The position numbers and the translations under genes are program-made. This document shows, in pieces, positions 45,097 through 54,395 of a stretch of 64,000 bases of DNA. The notes beneath the pieces are model-generated. The model saw only the letters and a program-made list of their open reading frames with translations. It was not told the origin of the DNA and did not search any database. The stretch comes from Atlanticothrix silvestris CENA357. GTDB lineage: Bacteria; Cyanobacteriota; Cyanobacteriia; Cyanobacteriales; Nostocaceae. Location: positions 37,844 through 101,843 of the forward strand of contig NZ_JAECZB010000093.1 in assembly GCF_016056295.1 (NCBI RefSeq), read 5' to 3'. Numbering within the stretch: the first letter of the stretch is position 1; the number at the start of each line of letters is the position of its first letter.

Positions 45097-45454
45097 ACCT
45101 CCAATCTCCCTTTAGTATAATCACACTGCATAATCTAGCTTACCCTGTACTGTTCAGAAGCTGGATGGAGTATTAATAGACACTTAAGTCCTTCTATTTT
45201 CTACTGGATTTAGTAGACAATCTGGCAGGTACTCAACTTAAATTTAGAACAAAAGGTGCGATCGCCGACCACCAAAACTGCACATCAATTTATCAAGAAT
45301 GAAAAAGGCTGTTACTTGCCTATGGAATGAGGGAAGTCAATTTATGCGATCGCGGCCGATTGCAACTTAATTCAAGGTAAAATAAACAACAGTTTTTCAA
45401 ACAAGTTCAATCTGCTGTATAAACCCTTTGCTTTCTGTTGAGAAGTTGGTAAAA
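45097..45454. other. Gene-free divergent region (358 bp)
   Basis: Between the MntA-like gene and the DUF4278 gene. It includes two GCGATCGC-type sites, and I saw no gene or clear promoter motif. Confidence 0.45.
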
Positions 45455-45967
45455 ATGGCTTTATGCTTTTTGCTTCTACTGTGTGCTTGTTTAATCTCTG
45501 GCTATTTATTTTTGAAAAAAAATAATGACGAAATTTCGCATTTAGTGGCTGTATTCGCATCGCTCAGCCTGATTTTGGGCATATTTCTAGCTCCTTGGCA
45601 AATCCTATTTTTACTATTAATTCCTATCTTGCTCAGTACAAGTTATGAATACTACACAAATAAGCTAGTCAGCAAAAAAATAGAATATCCACAACAGCCA
45701 GTTCAGAAATTTGAACCGAATTCTAACTTGATTTACCGTGGTGTTTCTTATTGTTCTGACTCCAAATCCCACTTATCTGGAGTAACTACAGCACCAGTCA
45801 CGTATAAATTGAGCTTTAGGGGAAGTAGTTATTTTATTTGTGTTGATCCTAACGCCCAATCATCTGGAGTAACTACAGCACCAGTCACGCATAAATTGAG
45901 CTTTAGGGGAAGCACCTATTCTGTAAACAGAACTGTGCAGAGAGAAATTAAAGAGCAAAATAGTTAA
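45455..45967 (+). CDS. Membrane protein with tandem DUF4278 repeats
   Basis: A protein of about 170 residues with two or three hydrophobic helices at the N terminus (LCFLLLLCACLISGYLFL, then a long hydrophobic stretch to about residue 65). Three short DUF4278-like repeats follow, each with a Y/F-R-G-x-x-Y core (LIYRGVSY, LSFRGSSY, LSFRGSTY). DUF4278 is nearly confined to cyanobacteria and has no known role. The last two repeats come from an 87-base duplication that is nearly perfect at DNA level. I chose the ATG at 45455; a TTG at 45428 would add nine residues. Confidence 0.65.
   Translation: MALCFLLLLCACLISGYLFLKKNNDEISHLVAVFASLSLILGIFLAPWQILFLLLIPILLSTSYEYYTNKLVSKKIEYPQQPVQKFEPNSNLIYRGVSYCSDSKSHLSGVTTAPVTYKLSFRGSSYFICVDPNAQSSGVTTAPVTHKLSFRGSTYSVNRTVQREIKEQNS
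45776..45912. repeat. Tandem 87-bp duplication in the DUF4278 gene
   Basis: About 50 bases starting at 45776 recur at 45863 with a single mismatch (GTATAA versus GCATAA). The intervening part has diverged more. The 87-base period adds 29 codons and keeps the frame. Confidence 0.88.
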
Positions 45968-46342
45968 TCCTCTTAAGATTACTGTCCTTTACAGCCGCTT
46001 ACCCCTTGATGTTGTATCTCTTTTTTCGTCGTCAGAGCAATCGCGGCGAACAGTTGCGTATTATACCGCAAAACTTAATTAAATTTTGGAACGTCTACAC
46101 ACGCCTCAATGCTTCTCGGTTGAAGGGGAAGGGGGAAAGCGAAAGAAAAAACCTTTAACCCTTCCCCTTTAACCTTTTCCCAAAACCCGATCCGAATTAA
46201 AAATACTTAAGCGAGAAGTATTGACACACGCCTAACCAAGCGAAATCGTTTAGGGCGTAGTGTGTCGATAAATAATTGACGAATAAATTTCCTGTAGAGA
46301 TGGCAATTTATCGCGTCTCTCCAACCGTCAAAATCATTTTGA
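45968..46342. other. Gene-free stretch (375 bp)
   Basis: Between the DUF4278 gene and the kinase gene, which converge here. It contains AAGGGGAAGGGGGAAAGCG and its partial complement CCCTTCCCCTTTAACC, which can pair in a long hairpin around 46120-46180, and may serve as a terminator. No gene was seen. Confidence 0.5.
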
Positions 46343-48337
46343 CTACTGAGACAGTCGCCAAATCTTAACAATATTCTCAGCACTACCCCCACTGGCAATA
46401 GTCTGTGCATCTGGGCTGATGGCTACAGAATAAATGTAGCCAGAATCCTGTTTCAATGTGCGGATTTCTTGACCAGTTGCCGGATTCCATAGTTTAACTG
46501 TGTTGTCATTGCTACCGCTGGCTAGGGTTACACTATTTAAAATCTTGCTATAAGCGACGGAATTAACTTTATCAGAATGCTTTTTCAGAGTGCGAATTGT
46601 CTCTCCTGTCTTCAAATCCCAGAGTTTAATTGTCTTGTCTTTGCTACCACTGGCGAGGGTTTTACCATCAGGACTAAAGGCGACAGAAAGCACTAAATCC
46701 GAATGTCCTTCTAAAGTGCGGATTTGCTTTCCTGTCTCCAAATTCCATAGTTTGATTGTCTTATCCCAACTACCAGTAACCAGAGTCTTGCCATCTGGAC
46801 TAAAGGCGATCGCCGCCACTGCTTTAGAATGTTCTTCTAGGGTGCGAATTTGCTTTCCTGTTTCCAGATTCCATAGTTTAATTGTCTTATCTAAACTACC
46901 GCTAGCTAGAGTCTTACCATCGGGACTAAAGGCAACGGCTGCAATTCCCTCATTATGTCCTGTCAAAGTCCTAATTTCTTCTGCGGTTGCCAGATTCCAT
47001 AGTTTGATGGTTTTATCTTTACTCCCACTGGCTAAAATCTTGCCATCTGGACTAGAGGCAACAGCCCAAATCCAGCTAAAGTGACCTCTAAGGGTGTGGA
47101 TTTCTTGTGCGGTTGCTAAATTCCACAGTTTGATTGTTTTATCATCGCTACCAGTGACAAGAATCTTACCATCTGGACTGAATGTGACAGAATTCACATC
47201 GCTGGAATGTCCCTTAAGAGTATTGGACTGATAAAAACTTTCTGAGGACTTAGGAGTAGTGAGTGGTGGAAAAAATTGTAAAGACCAAACTCCTCCTAAT
47301 CCCAGCAGGGCAATGGCAGTATTTAGCAGTAGCTGTTTTTTAAACTTATCTTTGAGTTTGAATGGAACTAGTTTATGATTTGCTGTCGAGACTGTCAGTA
47401 AAGTTGCAGGTAATGGCAATAATGATGGCTGACTTGTCAAGTCTCTCATGACTTCATCGGCCGATTGGTAACGCTTTGAAATATCTGTTTTTAGTAGTTT
47501 ATCCAGAACTTCACTCAGTTTTACCTTTAGGGCTACCCCATTTTTATGGGAATTATTCCAATATTGCTGCCAAGAATTAACCCAACCATAGCCTTGTTGC
47601 ATCCACAATTGGGACGGGCGAATCCCAGTTAGCAAATGAAAACAAGTTGCACCCAAACTAAATAAATCACTGGCTGGGTAAGCTTTTCCGTCTTGCATTT
47701 GTTCGATTGGGGTATACCCATGTGAGCCAATAGTTGTGCCTAATTTAGTTTGTACTGTGGCTGTCAATTGCTTTGCAGATCCAAAATCAATTAGCACTAA
47801 TCGCCCATCACTTTGACGGCGGATAATATTTTGTGGCTTAATGTCTCGATGAATCACGCCGCGATCGTGAATAAACTTGAGAACAGGTAGCAAATCTAGC
47901 AAAAGATCTAAAATTCGGCTTTCGCTGTACGTTTTTCCTTGTTGTAATTCTTGTAATAAATTCTGCCCATCGATAAACTGTTGCACCAAAAACAGGTAAT
48001 TATCTTGCTCAAAGTAAGCTAATAGTGCAGGAATTTGGTCATGTTCTCCCAAATATTGCAATCGCTGAGCTTCTTCTTTAAATAACTCAACTGCCTTCTT
48101 CAAGGCTGAAGTTTCTTGAACTTTTGGTGCAAATTGCTTGACAACGCACCACTCATTGAGTTTATCTACATCTTCTGATAAGTATGTTCTGCCAAATCCA
48201 CCTTCGTCAGATAGCACCTTAACAACACGATAATGACCCCTCAACAGTAGGATTAATGGTGTATTGCAACTCTGGCAATTTTGGTTGCTATCCTCATTCT
48301 GAGGATTGGGGCAATCGGGATTCAAACAGCAGATCAT
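46343..48337 (-). CDS. Serine/threonine protein kinase with zinc ribbon and WD40 repeats
   Basis: A 664-residue signalling protein. Residues 1-30 carry four Cys pairs of a zinc ribbon (CLNPDCPNPQ and CQSCNTPL). The kinase domain spans about 33-300: glycine loop LSDEGGFGRTYLSE, catalytic HRDIKPQN near 161 and DFGSAKQL near 184, all intact. A membrane helix follows at about 337-356. Seven WD40 repeats fill residues 370-664 (GHSSDVNSVTFSPDGK, ending IKLWNL and so on) and form one propeller, probably outside the membrane. Such Hanks-type kinase-WD40 fusions are typical for multicellular cyanobacteria. The ligand and targets are unknown. Monocistronic. Confidence 0.92.
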   Translation of the reverse strand: MICCLNPDCPNPQNEDSNQNCQSCNTPLILLLRGHYRVVKVLSDEGGFGRTYLSEDVDKLNEWCVVKQFAPKVQETSALKKAVELFKEEAQRLQYLGEHDQIPALLAYFEQDNYLFLVQQFIDGQNLLQELQQGKTYSESRILDLLLDLLPVLKFIHDRGVIHRDIKPQNIIRRQSDGRLVLIDFGSAKQLTATVQTKLGTTIGSHGYTPIEQMQDGKAYPASDLFSLGATCFHLLTGIRPSQLWMQQGYGWVNSWQQYWNNSHKNGVALKVKLSEVLDKLLKTDISKRYQSADEVMRDLTSQPSLLPLPATLLTVSTANHKLVPFKLKDKFKKQLLLNTAIALLGLGGVWSLQFFPPLTTPKSSESFYQSNTLKGHSSDVNSVTFSPDGKILVTGSDDKTIKLWNLATAQEIHTLRGHFSWIWAVASSPDGKILASGSKDKTIKLWNLATAEEIRTLTGHNEGIAAVAFSPDGKTLASGSLDKTIKLWNLETGKQIRTLEEHSKAVAAIAFSPDGKTLVTGSWDKTIKLWNLETGKQIRTLEGHSDLVLSVAFSPDGKTLASGSKDKTIKLWDLKTGETIRTLKKHSDKVNSVAYSKILNSVTLASGSNDNTVKLWNPATGQEIRTLKQDSGYIYSVAISPDAQTIASGGSAENIVKIWRLSQ

Positions 48338-48612
48338 ACTGGGAATCCATTTGCAATTTGGGTATATATGAATTTATGACGTATTAATCTTACTATGAAG
48401 TTGCCAAAATTATGATGTTCCAATGAAGAACTAATTTATAGGTAACTCAGCATTTTAAAATTAACAATGAAATTCTCTAGCTGATAACATTTCACCGTTT
48501 ATAGCTGGAAAAAGATAGTTTTCCTATTTGTCTTTATCATTATAAAACAGATAAAAGTATCTATCTAAAGAAAGAAAACTAGCTACAACTGACAACAAGG
48601 AAGAGTGAAATT

Positions 48613-49983
48613 ATGGTAAGAAAAAGTAACAAAAAATATCGATTGAGATTTGATTGGGCTTTAATTTTTTCTGTAAGTGGTAGTCTAGCGATCGCAAATT
48701 ATGTCCTGCCTACAATTGCCTTAGAAGTTCCACAAAATGCTGGATACATAATTGCCAAAACACCAGATGAAAGACAGCCTGAAGCAGTACAACAAGGAAT
48801 CGAGCAAATCCCAACTTCTCAACCACCCGTATCTCCGCAACCTAAACAACCTATTGATTCACCAATACCAGTTCGTGAAACGCCTAGCAATTCCAACCCA
48901 ACGCCCCCACCTTCAGAAGGTAGTTCTACTCCTCAACCAGTAAATTCCAGCCCAACGCCCCAGTCTACAGATGGTAGTTCTACTCCTCAACCAGTAGATT
49001 CCAACCCAACGCCCCAGCCTTCAGGTGGTAGTTCTACTCCTCAACCAGCGAATCCTAACCCAGCACCTCAGCCTGCAAGAATTAGATCTAATCCAAGACC
49101 AGCGAATCCTAACCCAGCGCCTCAGCCTGCAAGAATTAGATCTAATCCAAGACCAGCGAATCCTAACCCAACACCCCAACCTTCAGGGGGCGGTTCTGTA
49201 TCTCCACCTCAAGAAAGAGGTCGTCAGCCCATTATTAACCCAAATAGAGGTACTAACCAAACTCCTAAGAATCCACCTGTTTCACCATTGGGAACAACTA
49301 ATTACAAAAAGATTAACTTTGCAGATGTTGCATTTGGTATTTTGTCAAAGGGCGACTTTCAATCTCAAGGTAGATATTTCCATTTCTACCAATTTGAAGG
49401 CAGAGAAAATCAATTAATCCAAATTAGGCTGGTTGGGAGTGCAGACCAACGCCGTTCAAACAATTTAAGTTTAAATCCTGTTATGTTGCTACTAGATCCC
49501 GATAATAAAGTTCTCTTAAAAAGAGGTAGTTCGGGAACAACTAAGGATGCATTTGTATTTGTGCGATTACCTGTGAAAGGTACTTATACGATCGCAGTTA
49601 CTAGCCGTAATTCTGGTGATACAGGCCGCTATAGTTTGGCTCTTAGAAATGATAGAGCCAGTTATAGCTTAGATGAATCTGGCGAACTGACTGCCCAAAG
49701 CTCAACTCTTAGACAAAATGGCAGTCCTTACAACGTTTCTCAGTTCCAAGGCAAAAAAGATCAACTTGTGAGCATTCGTGTAGATAGTACCAATGAAGAG
49801 TTTTCTCCTTATATAGTCTTATTAAATTCTCAAGGAAAGAGAATCGCTATCAATAATGACAAAGATGGTATGTACAGTGCTTTAATTGACCGAGCCAGAT
49901 TACCTGAGGATGACACTTACTATATAGTTGTGACTTCAAATAATCCACAAGAACGTGGGACGTATAGATTGACTATTTTTTGA
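48613..49983 (+). CDS. Secreted protein with Pro-rich repeats and two PPC-like domains
   Basis: A 456-residue exported protein. The N terminus has basic residues then a hydrophobic stretch (ALIFSVSGSLAIANYVLPTI), a signal peptide or anchor. Residues 60-215 are a Pro/Asn/Ser-rich linker built from tandem repeats. The C-terminal part holds two bacterial pre-peptidase C-terminal (PPC) domains: near residue 245 (GRYFHFYQFEGRENQLIQIR) and near residue 378 (NGSPYNVSQFQGKKDQLVSI), each ending with TGRYSLAL or RGTYRLTIF. PPC domains are beta-sandwiches found at the ends of secreted proteases and surface proteins. No protease domain is present. AAGGAAGAG precedes the start and a strong terminator follows. 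Confidence 0.8.
   Translation: MVRKSNKKYRLRFDWALIFSVSGSLAIANYVLPTIALEVPQNAGYIIAKTPDERQPEAVQQGIEQIPTSQPPVSPQPKQPIDSPIPVRETPSNSNPTPPPSEGSSTPQPVNSSPTPQSTDGSSTPQPVDSNPTPQPSGGSSTPQPANPNPAPQPARIRSNPRPANPNPAPQPARIRSNPRPANPNPTPQPSGGGSVSPPQERGRQPIINPNRGTNQTPKNPPVSPLGTTNYKKINFADVAFGILSKGDFQSQGRYFHFYQFEGRENQLIQIRLVGSADQRRSNNLSLNPVMLLLDPDNKVLLKRGSSGTTKDAFVFVRLPVKGTYTIAVTSRNSGDTGRYSLALRNDRASYSLDESGELTAQSSTLRQNGSPYNVSQFQGKKDQLVSIRVDSTNEEFSPYIVLLNSQGKRIAINNDKDGMYSALIDRARLPEDDTYYIVVTSNNPQERGTYRLTIF
49045..49172. repeat. 54-bp tandem repeat coding for Pro-rich linker
   Basis: Units starting at 49045, 49099 and 49153 repeat with a 54-base period (18 codons, core PANPNPAPQPARIRSN). Older, less perfect repeats of the GSSTPQP type precede them. 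This makes the linker length variable by recombination. Confidence 0.88.
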
Positions 49984-49990
49984 GCTAATA

Positions 49991-50020
49991 AAAACTCTAT
50001 CAACAAGAGGATAGAGTTTT
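49991..50020 (+). terminator. Intrinsic terminator after the PPC-domain gene
   Basis: An 11-base-pair perfect stem (AAAACTCTATC at 49991-50001 and GATAGAGTTTT at 50010-50020) with an eight-base loop, only seven bases after the stop codon. Confidence 0.85.
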
Positions 50021-50229
50021 GTCAGTGGTCAGTAGTCAGTCGTAAGAATGTTTTTAAAACCATCCACTCTTGGGTTGGGGTATTAAATCAGGTCAAAAGC
50101 AACACTTCTATTCGAGACGCTCCGTGAACGACAAGCTACTTCGGCTGCGCTAAGTACAAATCAATGCATCGCTGACAACTGACAACTGACCCACGCAGCG
50201 TGAATAAACTTGTCCAAAGATTTTTTGAA

Positions 50230-50991
50230 CTAATTAAGTAAATCAGGCTGATCGCGCACAATTCTGTCATACAGTGGTTGGAAATTGAACCATCCACCAG
50301 AGTGTGTTCCGAGTTGGTTTTGTGTCAGGCGAGCTGTTTCGTGGCTAAGAAAATTAGGTCTACCAGCAGCCTCTGCCAAAAGTTGTGCTTGGCAAGATTG
50401 CTCTAAACTAATATACCACCAGGCAGTTTCGTCCACGGTATGTCCTACAGTTAAAATGCCGTGATTACGCAAAATGACTGCTTTCTTTTTGCCCAAAGTT
50501 TTAGCAAGTTGCTCAGCTTGGGATGTATCTAAAACAACATCTGCGTAATCATTAAACAAGGCATGGTCTTCGTAAAAAGAGCAGGCATCCTGATTCAGGG
50601 GGTCAAGGAGGCGACCTAAGTTAGACCAAGCTTTAGCGTAAAGTGAATGGGCATGAGCTGCGGCTATTACATCAGGTCGAGCTTGATAAATTTGGGAATG
50701 GATAACAAAGGCAGCTGGATTTACAGGTGTATCACCTTTTACTACATCGCCGTCTCCATTGACCAAAATTAGGTCAGAGACGCGGATATGACCGAAATAT
50801 GTCCCTAATGGATTCACCCAGAAATGGTCTATAAATTCCGGGTCACGAGTTGTAATATGGCCTGTAGTTCCCTCGCTAAAGCCAAACTTGGCAAATAAGC
50901 GAAAGGTGGCGGCTAGGCGTTGTTTGCGATGCAAACGTTCGTCTTCAACTTGCTCAAATATGGGGGGTTGAGGTCTATTAAATTTATACAT
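50230..50991 (-). CDS. Class II aldolase/adducin family protein
   Basis: A 253-residue soluble protein of the zinc-dependent class II aldolase/adducin family. The metal ligands are visible: AAAHAHSLYAKAW near residue 109 and ILRNHGILTVGHTVDETAW near residue 171. FSEGTTGHITTRDPE near residue 38 contributes to the phosphate/metal site. Related enzymes are fuculose-1-phosphate aldolase and ribulose-5-phosphate 4-epimerase, but this long branch is mostly uncharacterised and may be a decarboxylase or a non-enzymatic relative. The substrate is not assigned. It is monocistronic. Confidence 0.85.
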   Translation of the reverse strand: MYKFNRPQPPIFEQVEDERLHRKQRLAATFRLFAKFGFSEGTTGHITTRDPEFIDHFWVNPLGTYFGHIRVSDLILVNGDGDVVKGDTPVNPAAFVIHSQIYQARPDVIAAAHAHSLYAKAWSNLGRLLDPLNQDACSFYEDHALFNDYADVVLDTSQAEQLAKTLGKKKAVILRNHGILTVGHTVDETAWWYISLEQSCQAQLLAEAAGRPNFLSHETARLTQNQLGTHSGGWFNFQPLYDRIVRDQPDLLN

Positions 50992-51101
50992 AATGTTTTT
51001 TTTACATGGGTAGGGAGCGTTAGAATATCCACAACAAAATTATTTAATAGCGTGTAATTTTAGGTTGAACTGGTGATACCAAATACAGCCAATATTATTA
51101 C

Positions 51102-51554
51102 TTAGGAGATGAGTGGATACCGATGCACTGGGGATATAGTTTTGACAACATGAATAACTTCATCTAAAAGCAAAAGGCGATAACTATCATTTGATTGCAG
51201 CGATCGCTTTTCAACCACTTTTAATTGTGCATGGTCTTCTACATTACCGATATTTACACGACGGTAGACTGTTTCTTCTTGGTGGCGTTTGTATAAACCA
51301 ATCAATCCCCAAGCTAGATGGTCATAGATAGAAGTTGTTAATTTTTGTGGAATTACCAAACTAAAAACTGTCAAACAACGATCTTTTGTGCAATTAAGTA
51401 GCCATTGACCTATACCAACACCTATCCTACTTTCCGGATTAAGTAGGGCGAATTTCTCCACTAACCATTGTCTGTGGGTAAGCAGATTTTGAAAATAAAG
51501 TTTCAATCGGGCTAAAGTGTGCGTGTGCTTTAGGGAACAGGTAACAAGGAGCAT
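51102..51554 (-). CDS. Hypothetical protein of unknown family
   Basis: A 150-residue protein without signal peptide or membrane helix. It contains an LLNCTKDRCLTVFSLVIPQK segment, IYDHLAWGLIGLYKRHQ, and a C terminus YRLLLLDEVIHVVKTISPVH. It has balanced composition, so it is likely real, but I do not recognise a family. It lies about 110 bases downstream of nothing obvious; the aldolase-family gene follows it in the same direction, with a 110-base gap. A short alternative start at a later Met cannot be excluded. Confidence 0.5.
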   Translation of the reverse strand: MLLVTCSLKHTHTLARLKLYFQNLLTHRQWLVEKFALLNPESRIGVGIGQWLLNCTKDRCLTVFSLVIPQKLTTSIYDHLAWGLIGLYKRHQEETVYRRVNIGNVEDHAQLKVVEKRSLQSNDSYRLLLLDEVIHVVKTISPVHRYPLIS

Positions 51555-51741
51555 AGAGAATGTGTAATTAATTTTGCGTAGTATTTATTTCCTCTTCCTT
51601 GCTGCGGGAAGTGACTAAAACTAATACCACGACGTTATTTGCTGTTGGGTTATCACTTTTGGGATATGATTTTTGAGCTTGTAATCTTTAAATTTAGTAT
51701 TTGAAGTGTACTTTAAATACAAATTTTGAGGCAACAAAACA

Positions 51742-52002
51742 ATGACTAAACTATTTACTGATATAGATTTATCTCTGCATGATCTGACTCCAGTACAACT
51801 AGAAACTTTGCTAGGAGGTTATTGTCAGTTTGAGGAGAGGGTTCCCCATGCAAGCATAATCTCTATTAAGAAAGGCGTGAATAAAGTAGAAACAAAAATT
51901 AAAGGTGTAGGCAGTGACAACTACAGCAATAAAGACGTTAATAGCACAGATAATTCTAAAAAACTTTACATCAATGGATTATTAGTTGAGGACAAAGACT
52001 AG
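51742..52002 (+). CDS. Small protein with double-glycine leader-like N terminus
   Basis: An 86-residue protein. Residues 1-26 resemble a double-glycine peptide leader: LHDLTPVQLETLLGG has the usual hydrophobic spacing with Leu and Glu before a terminal Gly-Gly. The following part starts YCQFEERVPHASIISIKKG and ends in a polar tail NGLLVEDKD. This would fit a ribosomally made secreted peptide cut by a C39-type peptidase transporter, but none is in the neighbourhood and the core is not rich in Cys, Gly or Ser. A strong terminator follows, which supports an independent transcript. The role is inferred only. Confidence 0.55.
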   Translation: MTKLFTDIDLSLHDLTPVQLETLLGGYCQFEERVPHASIISIKKGVNKVETKIKGVGSDNYSNKDVNSTDNSKKLYINGLLVEDKD

Positions 52003-52126
52003 TACCGCTGGTTTGGAAGTCAACAAAGAGGCGGTTAAGGCAACAGAAAAGACGGATAAATAAGAATTTGAGAGTTATTTTGCGTAAGCCTTGCTATCAA
52101 AAAATCTTAACTTAACCGTATTGGGT

Positions 52127-52164
52127 GCAAGGGAGAAAATCTCAAATTCTCCCCCTTGCTTTTT
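52127..52164 (+). terminator. Intrinsic terminator downstream of the double-glycine protein gene
   Basis: GCAAGGGAGAA at 52127-52137 pairs with TTCTCCCCCTTGC at 52147-52159 (small bulge), followed by five T residues. It can end the rightward transcript of the small gene and lies just ahead of the nagA 3' end. Confidence 0.85.
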
Positions 52165-52172
52165 GTGGTCAA

Positions 52173-53357
52173 TTATGCAAAATTTTGCAATAATCGCTGC
52201 CAAGATAGTTCTTTTGTCTTTTCATCCCAATGCCAGCGTAATAAATTGGCGGGTTGACTTGGGGCAATTCCTGGTAAATTAATTGCTTGTCTGGGTGCAT
52301 TAGTGGCCAAGGCGATCGCGTTTTCTACGTCATAAATACCCCACCTTACCAAATTCTGTACTCCCACCAATAAAGGCAAAGTCGTCCCCGATAGAGTGCC
52401 GTCTGGTAGTCGTGCTGTACCGTTTTTAACTTCTATTTGCCGATTGTCCCAAGGATACACCCCATCGGGCAACCCTAAGGGAGAGAGAGCATCACTCACG
52501 AGAAACAGCCCTTTGGTAGCCTTGAGCAAAACTTGTAGCATCATTGGTGAAACATGTTCACCATCAGCAATAAAACCACACATTACACTAGGATGGGTAA
52601 TTGCTGCCCCTAATAATCCTGGTTCACGGTGATGTAACGGAGGCATAGCGTTGAAGGCATGAGTTACCATCGTCGCACCAAGTTCAAAAGCTTGTTTTGC
52701 TTGGGTAGCTGTTGCTTGAGAATGTCCTAAACTCACGGTTATACCCAAAGAACGCAAATATGGAATAACTTCACCTGTAGGATCTAGCTCTGGTGCTAAG
52801 GTGATCACTTTCACTACATGAGCATAATTACCCAAAACTCTTTTTACTTCGTCAACTGTTAAAGGTAGAAGATACTCCGCTGGGTGTGCGCCGCGCTTTT
52901 GGTAATTTAAAAATGGGCCTTCTAGATGTACTCCTAAAATCTCTGCACCGGCTTGTTGATTTGGGATGACATCAGCAATTACAGCCAGCGATCGCTGTAT
53001 ATTTTCTACAGAAGTTGTCACTAGTGTTGGTAAAAATCCATCCACCCCAACATCCCATAAATATTGTGAGATTTTCTCTAATAGGTAAGAATTTGCGGTT
53101 GTTAAATTGGGAAATGCTAAACCCAATGCGCCGTTAATTTGCAAATCAACACCACCTAAAGAAATCCAGTCGCCAGCAACATCTAATACTTGTAAATCGG
53201 GTGCTGAAAATCGCTGCAATACTGTATCCATTGGCAGGATTTGCTCAATTATGCCTTTCTGATTAACTAAAAGCATTTGCAAATCTTTGTAACCAGGGAC
53301 TCTAGCATTGATAATATCTATATTTGTAGCAATAACCCTTTGTGTTGCTTGTGTCAT
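52173..53357 (-). CDS. nagA: N-acetylglucosamine-6-phosphate deacetylase
   Basis: A 394-residue amidohydrolase that removes acetate from N-acetylglucosamine-6-phosphate during amino-sugar recycling. The family markers are present: [12 protein letters not shown] near residue 68, metal-binding [15 protein letters not shown] near 143, [16 protein letters not shown] near 210, [16 protein letters not shown] near 236 and the catalytic Asp in [12 protein letters not shown] near 289. Cytoplasmic. I chose the ATG at 53357; GTG 53360 would add one residue. It is divergent from purE with 84 bases between the starts. No nagB or nagK neighbour is seen. Confidence 0.9.
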   Translation of the reverse strand: MTQATQRVIATNIDIINARVPGYKDLQMLLVNQKGIIEQILPMDTVLQRFSAPDLQVLDVAGDWISLGGVDLQINGALGLAFPNLTTANSYLLEKISQYLWDVGVDGFLPTLVTTSVENIQRSLAVIADVIPNQQAGAEILGVHLEGPFLNYQKRGAHPAEYLLPLTVDEVKRVLGNYAHVVKVITLAPELDPTGEVIPYLRSLGITVSLGHSQATATQAKQAFELGATMVTHAFNAMPPLHHREPGLLGAAITHPSVMCGFIADGEHVSPMMLQVLLKATKGLFLVSDALSPLGLPDGVYPWDNRQIEVKNGTARLPDGTLSGTTLPLLVGVQNLVRWGIYDVENAIALATNAPRQAINLPGIAPSQPANLLRWHWDEKTKELSWQRLLQNFA

Positions 53358-53441
53358 CACATTGGCGAGAAGATAAATAAGTATGACCCGATTTTAGATG
53401 AACAATCGGTGATTAATCCAAAATCCAAAATCCAAAATTCT

Positions 53442-53960
53442 ATGACTCCTCTTGTCGGTATTATCATGGGTAGCGATTCAGATTTGCCTACCATGAAAGA
53501 TGCGATCGCAGTTTGTGAAGAGTTTGGGGTAAACAACGAAGTGGCGATCGTTTCTGCCCATCGTACCCCAGAACGTATGGTGCAATATGCCCAACAAGCC
53601 CATCAACGCGGTATCAAGGTGATTATCGCTGGTGCAGGTGGTGCTGCTCATCTTCCCGGAATGGTAGCATCTTTAACTCCACTGCCTGTAATTGGTGTGC
53701 CTGTACCCACTCGTAATTTGCAAGGCATTGATTCTTTGTATTCGATTGTACAGATGCCAGCAGGTATCCCAGTGGCAACAGTCGCCATAGGTAACGCTAA
53801 AAATGCCGGACTTTTAGCAGTGCAGATTCTTGCCACTCACCAACCAGAATTACTCAAAAAAGTGCAGCAATATCGCCAAACTTTATCTGAATCAGTAATA
53901 GCAAAGCAAGCAAAATTAGAACAACTAGGCTACGAGCAATATTTACAAAATGAATTTTAA
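53442..53960 (+). CDS. purE: N5-carboxyaminoimidazole ribonucleotide mutase
   Basis: A 172-residue class I PurE that converts N5-CAIR into CAIR in purine synthesis. The motifs are [13 protein letters not shown] at residues 5-17, [11 protein letters not shown] near 38 and [15 protein letters not shown] near 66, followed by [11 protein letters not shown]. The length is typical. I chose the ATG at 53442; the frame is open further upstream, but that part overlaps the start of the divergent nagA gene and is not PurE-like. It is not near other pur genes. A repeat of AATCCAA units lies just upstream. Confidence 0.94.
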   Translation: MTPLVGIIMGSDSDLPTMKDAIAVCEEFGVNNEVAIVSAHRTPERMVQYAQQAHQRGIKVIIAGAGGAAHLPGMVASLTPLPVIGVPVPTRNLQGIDSLYSIVQMPAGIPVATVAIGNAKNAGLLAVQILATHQPELLKKVQQYRQTLSESVIAKQAKLEQLGYEQYLQNEF

Positions 53961-54143
53961 GTTTTAAAGGATACCAAAAATTCAATCATCCGATATTTAG
54001 GGAACAGAAAATTTAAGTCTCCCATCAACGCTTACTAATGCTTTTTTCCTATTAAGCCTTCTCTATTCCCTATTACCTACGCTAAAAGGTGAATTGAAAG
54101 TTTTTTGATTTTAAGTTATTGAGACCAATATAGAAAATATTAA

Positions 54144-54395
54144 TTAAAATTTATGAAGATTATTTAGCTGTATTCTTGCTATATATAGCGATAAGACAAG
54201 CATTGAAACAGAGATTAAAAAGCCAAATAATTGTTCTGATATAGATTCGTAAATCGTTTCTACCATGAGATTAACTTTTTGACGTTTCTGAATAGAAACA
54301 TGATTGAGGTTTTTTGAAAAAACTAAAATTCTTTTCTCACCCTTGCTTGCCTTATTCCTACGCTGATTGAGCAATCTCAATTTTTTATTACTCAC
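54144..54395 (-). CDS. Small hypothetical membrane protein
   Basis: An 83-residue frame with a basic N-terminal half (KLRLLNQRRNKASKGEKRIL) and a hydrophobic helix near residues 54-71 (LFGFLISVSMLVLSLYIARI). A shorter start at the Met at 54266 (MVETIYESISEQLFG) would give a 40-residue single-helix protein and may be the true one. No family is recognised. It lies between purE and the ammonium transporter gene on the opposite strand. A perfect NtcA-type palindrome lies about 140 bases upstream, so nitrogen control is possible. Confidence 0.4.
   Translation of the reverse strand: MSNKKLRLLNQRRNKASKGEKRILVFSKNLNHVSIQKRQKVNLMVETIYESISEQLFGFLISVSMLVLSLYIARIQLNNLHKF

Noticed and set aside
46590..47084. 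Rightward 164-codon frame opposite the WD40 repeats
   Set aside because: It is the antisense of repeated WD40 codons and has repeating, non-natural composition.
49025..49417. Second rightward frame of 130 codons inside the Pro-rich protein gene
   Set aside because: It arises from the 54-base tandem repeat read in another register.
53277..53441. Upstream extension of the purE frame by 55 codons
   Set aside because: It overlaps the start of nagA and contains AATCCAA repeats; PurE proteins begin at the [14 protein letters not shown]et.
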